Part shown: piece by piece, positions 1-7,359 of the stretch
Layout of the letters: each line of letters begins with the position of its first letter
Position numbering within the stretch: the stretch's first letter is position 1
Source of the DNA: CAYXDO01 sp964463485
GTDB taxonomy: Bacteria; Myxococcota; Kuafuiibacteriia; Kuafuiibacteriales; Kuafuiibacteriaceae
DNA: 13,872 nucleotides
Direction: 5' to 3'
NCBI GenBank assembly: GCA_964463485.1
Contig: CAYXDO010000235.1
Coordinates: forward strand, 1-13,872
Position numbers and translations under genes: made by a program
Notes under the pieces: model-generated
Seen by the model: only the letters and a program-made list of their open reading frames with translations
The model's database searches: none
Told to the model about the DNA's origin: nothing

Positions 1-53
1 GTCATCGGCGGCATACGAGTCGCCGGCTATGTCCGAACGCGGCGGTCGGGAGC

Positions 54-310
54 AGTCATCCAGCCCGAAGCTCGGCATGCGGATCCCGAGGTAGGGTCGA
101 ACGACCGAGGGCTCCCGCAGGAACGACCAGAGCCACTCGTACTGGAATTTCTGACCCGCAAAGGTGAGAGGCGGGGGCGCCAGCGCGGCCTCTGCTTCGT
201 ACCACCGTACGTGGCCCCCGATCGGCTCGTACCTGAGTTCGCCTGAGTCTCGGTCTCTCTCGCTCGGCCGGGCTCGGTACGACGTGGGAATCCTTCGCTC
301 CCGGTTGGCC
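54..310 (-). repeat. Segmental duplication; partner copy at 5492-5829
   Basis: Bases 54-246 align with 5492-5684 with four mismatches. Bases 251-310 align with 5770-5829, also with four mismatches. The change in offset between the two blocks gives a net 81-base deletion in this copy, a multiple of three. Similarity stops sharply on both sides. Both copies have the same orientation, so they could recombine directly. The high identity implies a recent duplication or continuing gene conversion. Confidence 0.9.
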
Positions 311-332
311 CGCCGCTTTCGAACAGTGCCGT

Positions 333-413
333 GCACCGCTCGGAATCGGAAGAAGCACCGCTCGGAATCGGAAGAGGGAATCGGAACAGGGGCACCGCTC
401 GGAATCGGAAGAG
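333..413. repeat. Degenerate ~22-bp tandem repeats
   Basis: Three copies of a 22-base unit beginning GCACCGCTCGGAATCGGAAG start at 333, 355 and 392. The second and third are separated by a shorter GGAATCGGAACAGGGG-type spacer. The array sits directly upstream (in minus-strand terms) of the duplicated cytochrome fragment. It gives the flanking reading frames a repetitive Ser/Pro/Arg composition, which argues that they are not protein-coding here. Confidence 0.75.
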
Positions 414-494
414 GGTCGTCCGCTTTCGGACAGCCTGGCAGCCAGTCCCGCACCATGAAATAACGGAAGCGAGACGAAGGACGAAAGAGCGAGG

Positions 495-1151
495 TCACAT
501 CCCGAGCTCGACGTAAACAAACCAACTCAGTCCAACGAACGCGATGAGAACGAATGGCAACGCATACCAAACCAGCTTCGAGAACCCCCCCGGAGCGCTC
601 CGCTTCGGCCAGTCCAACTCCGTGAAGGCGAACCCGACCCCTCGATCCGGTGAGTAGTCCAGGCTGAACAGAAACCCCGCTGAAGCATACAGGACCGACG
701 AGGCCGGGATGTTCGCAGCCCAAGTCACCGGATAGAACCCGTCTCTGAAGAGGATATACAAGTCATAGGACCAGCTCGCCGAAAACATCCAGCAGGAAAT
801 CGCGACGAAGACACTCGCCCACGAGGGACGCCCGATACCTCGGGCCGGCTGAGCTTGGCTCATCAATGACCGGCCAAACACGCCCACGGAGAACGGAGCC
901 GTCGCGTACGTGAGCACACCCATGAAACCCGCGTCGAACCAATCCCAGGTGGGGTCGCCGGTGTACGGCGCCATCCCGCAGATCCCGAGCAGCGCGATGC
1001 AAATCAACACCACGCGCCATCTCTCCGACAGCAGCTCGAGGTACCCGGACGACAAGAGCTCGATCCTGTCGCGAGCTCTGAACGCCACGGCACCCGCGAT
1101 GACGCAGAAGCTCACCCACAGCGTGAGGTAGGCTTTGAGGGCCGGCTCCAT
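495..1151 (-). CDS. Six-helix integral membrane protein of unknown function
   Basis: The 218-residue product is strongly hydrophobic, with probable membrane helices at about residues 8-24, 46-62, 73-92, 112-134, 142-162 and 193-213. Conspicuous short motifs are an APYTGDPTWDWFDAG stretch between helices 2 and 3 and an acidic loop around residues 164-183. There is no cleavable signal peptide, no heme motif and no obvious catalytic residue set. I do not recognise the family. The ATG at 1151 has only a weak GGA upstream, and the gene ends in TGA at 495. It lies 12 bases below the end of the frameshifted reading frame at 1163-1437. The gap to the ankyrin gene (1438) is 286 bases, so co-transcription with it is possible but not shown. 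Helix pattern and coding bias make it a credible gene. Confidence 0.72.
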   Translation of the reverse strand: MEPALKAYLTLWVSFCVIAGAVAFRARDRIELLSSGYLELLSERWRVVLICIALLGICGMAPYTGDPTWDWFDAGFMGVLTYATAPFSVGVFGRSLMSQAQPARGIGRPSWASVFVAISCWMFSASWSYDLYILFRDGFYPVTWAANIPASSVLYASAGFLFSLDYSPDRGVGFAFTELDWPKRSAPGGFSKLVWYALPFVLIAFVGLSWFVYVELGM

Positions 1152-1162
1152 GACTATCCGAA

Positions 1163-1437
1163 CTAATCCCGGAACACGAAGTCCAACACGCTGTGCCCGA
1201 TCTCGAGCGCAGGCGCTTCGTGCTCGTTCGCTTCCTCGCGCGCATGCCTGACCGCTTCGGCTGGAAGCTCACACGAGGGCGTAACGCTACCCGCCGTCTC
1301 GGACCACGAGGCCGTGGTGACCCGCTTTCGGCTCGATCCCTGAGCTCTCCGAGGTCTGGACCGCGTCGTCCCAGCGCGTCGCCGGCACTCCGCCACCGAC
1401 GAAAATGGACGAGCCGTCGCCCGACGTGATCGCATAC
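1163..1437 (-). pseudogene. Possible frameshifted small gene or gene relic between the ankyrin and membrane-protein genes
   Basis: Directly after the ankyrin stop, one frame (1439 down to a TAG at 1287-1289) reads KYAITSGDGSSIFVGGGVPA then TRWDDAVQTSESSG, with strongly GC-biased third positions. Near 1300 the coding-like signal moves to the next frame, which reads ETAGSVTPSCELPAEAVRHA and ends EIGHSVLDFVFRD at the TAG at 1163-1165. A single-base shift would join the two into about 90 residues. No good start codon precedes the first part. It may be a decayed gene, a sequencing indel, or chance high-GC openness. No family recognised. Confidence 0.35.
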
Positions 1438-4400
1438 TTAGCCGCCGGCCTTCTTCGTCTTTCCTCGAACGTGGTGGGCCTCGGCGACGCCTTCGATAGA
1501 GACGGTCCCGCTTCTCTCTCCGACTGATCTCCACAGACCCATTCCCGGGACGAAGAGGTCGAGCTCGGTCAGGGTCTCGTTGATGAACTCCAGAGGATTC
1601 TCGATGTCGGCCTCGTCGAGCTTTCTCCGCGTCGACTTGAACCGGAAGCCCTCTTCTTCCGGCTCTTCCTCATCGTCACTCATCTCGGCTTCGTAGTCGA
1701 TCATCTCGAAATCACCCACCTGCATACTCTCGACACTCTTGCCCTTCTCGAAGATCTCGTAGGACCAGATCCCGGCGGTGTCCCCACCTTCGTAGAAAAC
1801 AACCGGGATTTTCAGCTTCTTGCTCAGTGATTCCGCATCACCTCTGGTCGGTCCAAGCTCCAGGCTTCCTCCGAAGGCTTCGATTGTGGTCCAACTATGT
1901 CCCTCCAACCGGTACACCAACAGCGACACCCCGGACACCGGGACCTCTTTCCCCAGGACGTCGAGGCACACCTCGAGCCCCAACAAGGCACCTAGCGCTT
2001 CGGCCACTTTCTTGGGCTCCGCCTTCGCGAAGATCTCTGATTCGTTGGTGTCGAAGGTGGCCACTCCTCGCATGGAGGCGAGCTCCTCCTCTTCGGGCTC
2101 CTTCTTCTCTGCCTTGGAAGCTTTGCCGCCCAGGTCCTTCAAGATCTTGACGGCTTTTTTGTTGTTCCATTCGTGAGCCCGTGCGAGTGGCGTGTAGCCT
2201 TCCTTGTCTTTGGCATTGATTTCTCCACCCGCTTCGACCAAGAGCTTCGCGATCGCCGCCGTCGGCTTTTGGGATTGCGCCAACATGTGGAGCGCAGTTA
2301 GACCGCCTTGATCCTTCGCGTCGAGCTTGGCTCCTGCTTTCACGAGGAGCTCCGCGACGTCGGCCCTCCCCGCTTCCACAGCCAGACTCAAGATTGGGGC
2401 CTCGAGCTTGGCATGGACGTTCGGGTCGGCGCCCGCGTCGAGGAGCGCCTTCACGACCTTGATCGAGATGTGGCCAAGGTTCACAGCCCGCGAAAGCGCG
2501 GTCTCTTGCCGCTTCGAGACGTATTTGGGATCAGCGCCTCTCTCGAGGAGCAATAACGCGGCCTTCTCATGAAATGCCGCTGCCCCCATCAATGGCGTCT
2601 CTCCATCCTTCTGGGCCAGATTGGGATCCGCTCCCTTGTCCAACAGCAGTCGAACGGCCTCGTCGAGCTCCATCAAGATCGCCATGCAGAGAGGGGTCGT
2701 TCCACCCTGCTGCTTGTTGAGATCCGCTCCGGCCTCGAGCAGCTTTTTGACCAACGCCACATTCTTCTGCTCGATCGCGATGTTGAGATCCTTGGCGGTG
2801 GGCCGTTTGGCCTGCTCCCCCTTGGATCCGAGCATCAGAAGCTCGGCGATCTCATCGTGCCCATTTCTCTGGGCGAGTTGCCCGGCGGTCCCGGATTCGG
2901 GATCCTTGGCCTTCACACTCGCTCCAGCGGCGAGTAACCGCTCGACGGCGGCCTTATGGCCTTTTGCGGCCGCCGACATCAGGGGTGTTCTCTTCCTGCC
3001 GTCGGCGATGTCGACGGGCACACCACGTCCCAAGAAGAGCTCTATCAGGCCAACGTTCCCTCGGACCGCCGCGAGATGTAGCGGGCTCCGACCGGCCCCA
3101 TCCGCGTTGCGGTCACTGGCGCCCAAGACGAGGAGTCTTTCGACACAGTTGTCTTGTTCCCGGTCGACGGCGTGACACAAGGCGTCGAATCCAAGCGTGT
3201 GACCCTGGCGCTCGAACGCCTCGATCAGCTCGGCTCCGCCAAACCGGTATCCGTTCGCGAGCCCCAGGGTGTCTGCGAGATCCCGCTTGTCCAGGGCGGC
3301 TCCTCTCTTGACCAGAAGCTCGATCGCTCCAGCGTTTCCGGTTCTCGCCGCAATCATAAGAGCCGTATGGGATTGGCCGGGCCGTAAGGCGCGGGCGGCA
3401 TCTGGCGAGGCACCTTCTTCTAGGAGCCTCCGGGTTGCGTCGAGGTCACCAGATTCGACGCTCGCGATCAAGGCTGCCTCCTTGGCGCCTGACGCGTCGG
3501 CTCCGGCCGCCTTCAGCTGCTTCACGATCGCCTCATGCCCATTTTGCGCCGCGTGGGTCAGAGCCGAGCGGCCGGCGGCGTCGGTGAGGTCCAGAGCGGC
3601 GCCTCGCTTCAAGAAAAGGTCCACCAGCTCCTCATTGCCGAGGCTCGCGGCGACCATGAGTCCGCTCATTCCGGCCTCGCCGTTGACGAAAAAAGCGGAG
3701 TCCGTCTCCACGCCGTCAAGGTTGGCTCCGGCCTCGATGAGCGCTTCGCAAACACCGAGAGGATAGGCGGACTTCGCCCCCAAGATCAGCGCAGTCAGGC
3801 CCTTCGAATCGACGTCGTCGAGCTTGGCCCCTCTCTTGGCGAGCTGTGCGACGGTGCGCGCCATTCCCCTTTCGGCGGCGTCGTGGATCGGTCTTCGGCC
3901 AAAACTGCCGGCTTTGTTGACCTCACTTTTGTCCATGAAGAGCTCGGCGATGTCCTCGCTCTTGGTGTCGATCGCCTGAGACAGCAGGGAGGAACTGAGC
4001 CCGGAGGACTCGAGGGTAGCTTCGTGCTCGAGCAACATCCGGATCAACGGCAGGTCTGCCTTCGAGACCGCTATCTCGAGGACCGATGGGGATAATTCAG
4101 GCATTTGTTGGTGCCGCTTGGTGCCACTTTCGAGCATCCAGGCGACGACGTCGCGGTGCTCTTTCTGTGCGGCAAGCTCGAGCGCGCTGACTCCGGTGGC
4201 CATCACGGCGTCGAGATCTGCTCCGGCCGCGAGGAGCCGCTTCATGCAGTCGAGCTGTCCCGCAACGGCGGCATAAATGAGCGGAGTGCCGCCGGCCCCG
4301 TCCGCGACCTCGGCGCGGGCTCCGGACTTCAGGAGCAAATCCAATACGGCCAGGTGCCCACCCGTCGCCGCGGCATGAATCGGGCGAGCGCCCTCGACAT

Positions 4401-4728
4401 CGCGGCTGCCGGCGTACTGCGAAACTGCAGTTTCGACGAGCCCGGCGGCCACGGCGCTAACAAGCTGGTCGAGACCCTCGAGTCTCGTCGAAGCATCCGG
4501 TTCGTGCTCGATCACCACATCCGCTTGGTTTGGGTCCGCGCCCCGCTCGATCAAGACGCTGGCGATTTCCAGAAATCCCGCATCCGCCGCCAGGCAGAGC
4601 GGCGATCTTCCTTCTTCATCGAGCGCCCGAACGTCTGCCCCCGCGTCCAATAGGCCGACAACGTGCCCGTAGTCATTTGCTCGGATGGCCTTGTGAAGTG
4701 ACCCCAACATTGTTGGCCCCCATATCAT
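1438..4728 (-). CDS. Large ankyrin-repeat protein with a unique C-terminal domain
   Basis: The product is 1096 residues. From about residue 8 to 875 it is built of roughly 20-25 ankyrin repeats of ~33 residues, with many good matches to the TPLxxAAxxG...LLxxGADxN pattern (for example GRSPLCLAADAG, GTPLIYAAVAGQ, GETPLMGAAAFH). Ankyrin stacks bind proteins; the partner is unknown. There is no signal peptide or membrane helix, so it is probably cytoplasmic. A charged linker (KKEPEEEE) leads to a ~210-residue C-terminal region (about 886-1096). That region contains YRLEGHSWTTIEAFGGS, then KIPVVFYEGGDTAGIWSYE, then an acidic stretch (SDDEEEPEEE), and I cannot name it. The ATG at 4728 has little Shine-Dalgarno; the ATG at 4710 (MLGSLHKAIRANDYG) has GGGGG six bases upstream and may be the real start. 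It begins 314 bases after the cytochrome operon and probably has its own promoter. Confidence 0.95.
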   Translation of the reverse strand: MIWGPTMLGSLHKAIRANDYGHVVGLLDAGADVRALDEEGRSPLCLAADAGFLEIASVLIERGADPNQADVVIEHEPDASTRLEGLDQLVSAVAAGLVETAVSQYAGSRDVEGARPIHAAATGGHLAVLDLLLKSGARAEVADGAGGTPLIYAAVAGQLDCMKRLLAAGADLDAVMATGVSALELAAQKEHRDVVAWMLESGTKRHQQMPELSPSVLEIAVSKADLPLIRMLLEHEATLESSGLSSSLLSQAIDTKSEDIAELFMDKSEVNKAGSFGRRPIHDAAERGMARTVAQLAKRGAKLDDVDSKGLTALILGAKSAYPLGVCEALIEAGANLDGVETDSAFFVNGEAGMSGLMVAASLGNEELVDLFLKRGAALDLTDAAGRSALTHAAQNGHEAIVKQLKAAGADASGAKEAALIASVESGDLDATRRLLEEGASPDAARALRPGQSHTALMIAARTGNAGAIELLVKRGAALDKRDLADTLGLANGYRFGGAELIEAFERQGHTLGFDALCHAVDREQDNCVERLLVLGASDRNADGAGRSPLHLAAVRGNVGLIELFLGRGVPVDIADGRKRTPLMSAAAKGHKAAVERLLAAGASVKAKDPESGTAGQLAQRNGHDEIAELLMLGSKGEQAKRPTAKDLNIAIEQKNVALVKKLLEAGADLNKQQGGTTPLCMAILMELDEAVRLLLDKGADPNLAQKDGETPLMGAAAFHEKAALLLLERGADPKYVSKRQETALSRAVNLGHISIKVVKALLDAGADPNVHAKLEAPILSLAVEAGRADVAELLVKAGAKLDAKDQGGLTALHMLAQSQKPTAAIAKLLVEAGGEINAKDKEGYTPLARAHEWNNKKAVKILKDLGGKASKAEKKEPEEEELASMRGVATFDTNESEIFAKAEPKKVAEALGALLGLEVCLDVLGKEVPVSGVSLLVYRLEGHSWTTIEAFGGSLELGPTRGDAESLSKKLKIPVVFYEGGDTAGIWSYEIFEKGKSVESMQVGDFEMIDYEAEMSDDEEEPEEEGFRFKSTRRKLDEADIENPLEFINETLTELDLFVPGMGLWRSVGERSGTVSIEGVAEAHHVRGKTKKAGG

Positions 4729-5042
4729 GGACGAATTCCGTGATCAAGGTGTGGGAAGGTGCGGGAAGGTCGTGTCGCAACGCGCTCGGGCTGAGTCTGA
4801 TTCTACGACCTGAGTATCGATGCTTCGCCAGCGAGCGGGCCCGCTGAACGCTTGGTGCGCTCGGACGACGATCTTCGGCGCACGCAAGCGCCAGGCGAAT
4901 CAGCGCGACGGTACCCGTCCTTCGTAGGCAAGAGCAATTTGAAGTTCTGATCGACGATGCGGTCGATGCGCGCCGTGACCTCAGAAGATACTCACGAAAC
5001 CTCCGCCATTGACGAGCAGGTTGAAAGACCCGTCGAGGCGAG
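4729..5042. other. Intergenic gap between the octaheme and ankyrin genes
   Basis: No intact gene is seen in these 314 bases. The high-coordinate end carries the tail of an Rhs-like reading frame (stop at 4981-4983). The low-coordinate end carries three phased 10-base boxes just ahead of the ankyrin start. The middle (about 4780-4975) has short open stretches in several frames but nothing I can assign. There is no clear hairpin-plus-T-run terminator for the upstream operon. Confidence 0.6.
4741..4770 (-). promoter_or_regulatory. Three 10-bp-phased ACCTT boxes upstream of the ankyrin gene
   Basis: Read on the minus strand, the units are ACCTTCCCGC, ACCTTCCCAC and ACCTTGATCA, tandem at exactly 10-base spacing. 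They lie 13-42 bases upstream of the ATG at 4728 (31-60 from the alternative ATG at 4710). Phasing near one helical turn is typical of cooperative regulator sites. This is position and pattern only; no regulator is identified. Confidence 0.35.
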
Positions 5043-5085
5043 TCAGCGTCGTGCCGAGTTGCGGGTTGCCGTCCGTCGGACGCTC
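4981..5085 (-). pseudogene. Rhs/teneurin-like gene relic overlapping the octaheme 3' end
   Basis: In a frame offset from the octaheme gene, the minus strand reads ERPTDGNPQLGTTLTRLDGS followed by FNLLVNGGGFVSIF and a TGA at 4981-4983. The core TLTRLDGSFNLLVNGGG resembles the beta-sandwich segment near the start of the YD-repeat region in many Rhs/teneurin-type proteins, from memory of that family. There is no start codon or rest of the protein, so it is at most a fragment. The octaheme gene's last codons (encoding SVRRTATRNSARR) lie over it in another phase, suggesting a recombination joint close to 5080-5090. Confidence 0.45.
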
Positions 5086-7355
5086 TCCTTCTCGGAGAGC
5101 ACGAACCCCACCAGGGCGTCGAGCTGAGCCTTCGCGTCGTCCCCGAAAAAGCCAGGCAACCCTTCGCGACTAGGCGCACCGTCCTCAGCCGGAAAATATG
5201 TGGGCATCCGGGTATCGGGCTGCAGCAGCTGGGGGTCTTCGAGCCACGCGCGGAGCCACCTTTGCTTGAGACGCTTGGGTGCCAGCGCCAAGTCAGGAGC
5301 CAGGTCAGCGGTCGAGGTGCCAGGCTGGGCCGCTCCGCTCGCCGGATGGCAACTCACACACTTGAGCGCTGCAAAGAACTCCTCGGCCTTCGCCCGCTGC
5401 TCTTCGGTCTGTTTCGGCGGCTCGTTGCTCTGGACAGGGTAAGGTTCCTCATCATTCGCTGCGAAATAGCGGGCGAGCGTATCGATTTCGGAGTCATCCA
5501 GCCCGAAGCTCGGCATGCGGATCCCGAGGTAGGGTCGAACGACCGGGGGCTCCCGCAGGAACGCCCAGAGCCACTCGTACTGGAATTTCTGACCCGCGAA
5601 GGTGAGGGGCGGGGGCGCCAGCGCGGCCTCTGCTTCGTACCACCGTACGTGGCCCCCGATCGGCTCGTACCTGAGTTCGCCTGACTCGTCGGTCGTGCGA
5701 GTCCGACCGATCTCATGGCAGCCACGGCAGTTCAGCGCGGTGATGAGTTGCTCACCCGACGCCAAGGCGCGGTCTCTCTCGCTCGGGCGGGCTCGGTACG
5801 ACGTGGGAATCTTTCGCTGTCGGTTGGCCAGCAAGAACACCGTCAGCGCGCGGGCGTCTCGATCGTCGAGCCCGAAGTCGGGCATGACGAGCCCCGGGAC
5901 GTTGCGGCCTGCGAAAAACCTCGGCGTTTGGACCTTGATGCGCGCGTAACACTCGAGCGAGCCTCCGTGGGCGGCCGGCTTGCGCTCGAGCCTGGTCGGT
6001 GCAGCGGTCGACGTTTCTACTCCGCAGTCGACGGTCGCGTCTCCGAAGGATATCTCATCGCGAGTTTTGTCTCCCAGACTCTCGAGCTCGGGACCGGGAC
6101 GTCCGTGAGCCTCGATTCCGGGAATCTCGTGGCAACCTACGCAACCCAGGCGGACGATGGCCTCTTTGCCGGCCTGGACTGACTCCTCAGTCGGAGCGCT
6201 CCACGCCGCGGTCGCGGGGGGCTTTCCGGGCCGCCGCAGGCTGACGAGAAAGGCGACCAAGCGCGCGAGCTCGGGCTCGGTGAGTCGCAGGCTGGGCATG
6301 CGCGCTTTGGGCCAGACGTCCTTGGGGCTGCGCAGCCACGCAGCGAGCCACTCGGGCGTGGCCTTCTCTCCCACGGACGAGAGACTCGGTCCGAATCGAA
6401 GCTCCGCCGGAATCGTCGCGGGACCATCCCTGGGCATGACCTCGTCCGCTGCCAGACGATGACATCCGCGGCAACCCACACGATCGAAGAGAGTCCTTCC
6501 CTCGTCTGCGAGCGAGGGATCCACAGTGAAGTCGGATAGCGTCCTCGACGCGGGGATCGACGCTAGATACGCTGCGATCGCCCTCGGCTCTTCGTCGCGC
6601 TCACGCGCCCATCGGACACGTGACTCGCTTCCCTCAGCCGCCGCTACGCCCGTCGAAGGCTCGAGTGGCTCGGGCCAAAAAGCTGGCATCTTCGTGTCGC
6701 TCCGAATCGCCCGCGGATCTCGAAGCCACTCTTCCACGAAAGACGCGGACGACTTCTGTCGCACGAGCAAGAGAGAGGGGCCGATCGCGCTCGGCCGCGG
6801 TGCGAAGAACTTGGTCGAGTGGCAACCGTGGCAACCGAGCTCTTCGAACAACCCCTTCCCTCGAGCGAGCGTCGGCGCTCCGGCCGGAACATCTTCATGA
6901 CAATCGAGACAACTCACCTCGACCATTTTGCCCGTGAGCAGGGGCCGCTCCCAATAGGGATCGTCTGCGCCATGTGCAAAATCCGAACGCGCCACGCCTT
7001 TGGTCTGTGTTCCCTGACCTTGATGGCAGGTCGTGCAGCCAAAATACTCGGGCGGGTGGGGGCCCAGCAACTCGGCACGCCGAAGGTGAGTTTGAAACGG
7101 AGGAGGGACCTCGGGGCCGAAGCCGTCTTGGGTCGAGGCGAGGTGACAAGTCTGGCAGCGGTCGATGAGGCCGAGGTCCGGATTGGTGACTTGCCGAATC
7201 GCGATCGGGACCAGGGGGAGTTTTCTAGCCTCCAGGATTTCGTTCCAATCCTCCTGGACAGCCTTCCAGGGTCTCCTCGCTTCGACCTCGTCGTAGAACG
7301 CCCAGCCGACGATGCCGAGGTCGAGCAGGGCCAGGAGGAGAAACAATCTTCGCAC
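5043..7355 (-). CDS. Octaheme c-type cytochrome, electron acceptor of the Rieske/cytochrome b complex
   Basis: The 770-residue product has an N-terminal hydrophobic segment (about 3-20) that anchors or exports it to the periplasm. Eight CxxCH motifs have first Cys at 67, 107, 149, 175, 295, 405, 543 and 666. The last five are each followed by an xMPxF/Y/L-type segment (Met 223, 353, 491, 614, 717), so they look like five class I cytochrome c modules with His/Met ligation. The first three motifs lack a paired Met and form a separate triheme head. It follows the subunit-IV gene by 4 bases, which implies it serves in place of cytochrome c1/f in the complex. The start is GTG at 7355 without a clear Shine-Dalgarno, probably translationally coupled. 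The final ~14 residues (VRRTATRNSARR end) look foreign and overlap an Rhs-like relic. A partial copy lies at 54-310. The exact redox partner is inferred. Confidence 0.95.
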   Translation of the reverse strand: MRRLFLLLALLDLGIVGWAFYDEVEARRPWKAVQEDWNEILEARKLPLVPIAIRQVTNPDLGLIDRCQTCHLASTQDGFGPEVPPPFQTHLRRAELLGPHPPEYFGCTTCHQGQGTQTKGVARSDFAHGADDPYWERPLLTGKMVEVSCLDCHEDVPAGAPTLARGKGLFEELGCHGCHSTKFFAPRPSAIGPSLLLVRQKSSASFVEEWLRDPRAIRSDTKMPAFWPEPLEPSTGVAAAEGSESRVRWARERDEEPRAIAAYLASIPASRTLSDFTVDPSLADEGRTLFDRVGCRGCHRLAADEVMPRDGPATIPAELRFGPSLSSVGEKATPEWLAAWLRSPKDVWPKARMPSLRLTEPELARLVAFLVSLRRPGKPPATAAWSAPTEESVQAGKEAIVRLGCVGCHEIPGIEAHGRPGPELESLGDKTRDEISFGDATVDCGVETSTAAPTRLERKPAAHGGSLECYARIKVQTPRFFAGRNVPGLVMPDFGLDDRDARALTVFLLANRQRKIPTSYRARPSERDRALASGEQLITALNCRGCHEIGRTRTTDESGELRYEPIGGHVRWYEAEAALAPPPLTFAGQKFQYEWLWAFLREPPVVRPYLGIRMPSFGLDDSEIDTLARYFAANDEEPYPVQSNEPPKQTEEQRAKAEEFFAALKCVSCHPASGAAQPGTSTADLAPDLALAPKRLKQRWLRAWLEDPQLLQPDTRMPTYFPAEDGAPSREGLPGFFGDDAKAQLDALVGFVLSEKESVRRTATRNSARR

Positions 7356-7359
7356 GACG

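Larger units (their letters stand above)
1..456 (-). pseudogene. Chimeric partial copy of the octaheme cytochrome gene, running off the window edge
   Basis: An open frame runs from an ATG at 456 to base 1 with no stop, about 152 codons. Bases 54-310 match the octaheme gene at 5492-5829. The frame reads ANRERRIPTSYRARPSERDR, then continues directly into SGELRYEPIGG and on to RMPSFGLDD, in the same phase as residues about 510-621 of the intact protein. Relative to the intact gene a net 27 codons are missing, including those for the seventh CxxCH, so this copy keeps the distal-Met segment (RMPSF) without its heme attachment site. The first ~48 codons are Pro/Ser/Arg-rich, derive from short repeats and look non-coding; codons below base 54 are unrelated to the cytochrome. 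Of four differences in 54-246, two change residues (Ala to Ser, Pro to Ser). I read it as a duplicated gene fragment, not a functional cytochrome, but the frame is open and the left end is not visible. Confidence 0.7.

Noticed and set aside
333..413. CRISPR array
   Set aside because: Repeats are short, nearly contiguous and without unique spacers of consistent length, and no cas genes are nearby.
56..520. 154-codon minus-strand frame over the duplicated fragment
   Set aside because: It is in a different phase from the cytochrome-derived frame and reads as low-complexity Arg/Ser/Pro sequence.
2569..4653. Series of long plus-strand open frames opposite the ankyrin gene
   Set aside because: Their regular pattern is the complement of the ankyrin repeats; none has independent coding character.
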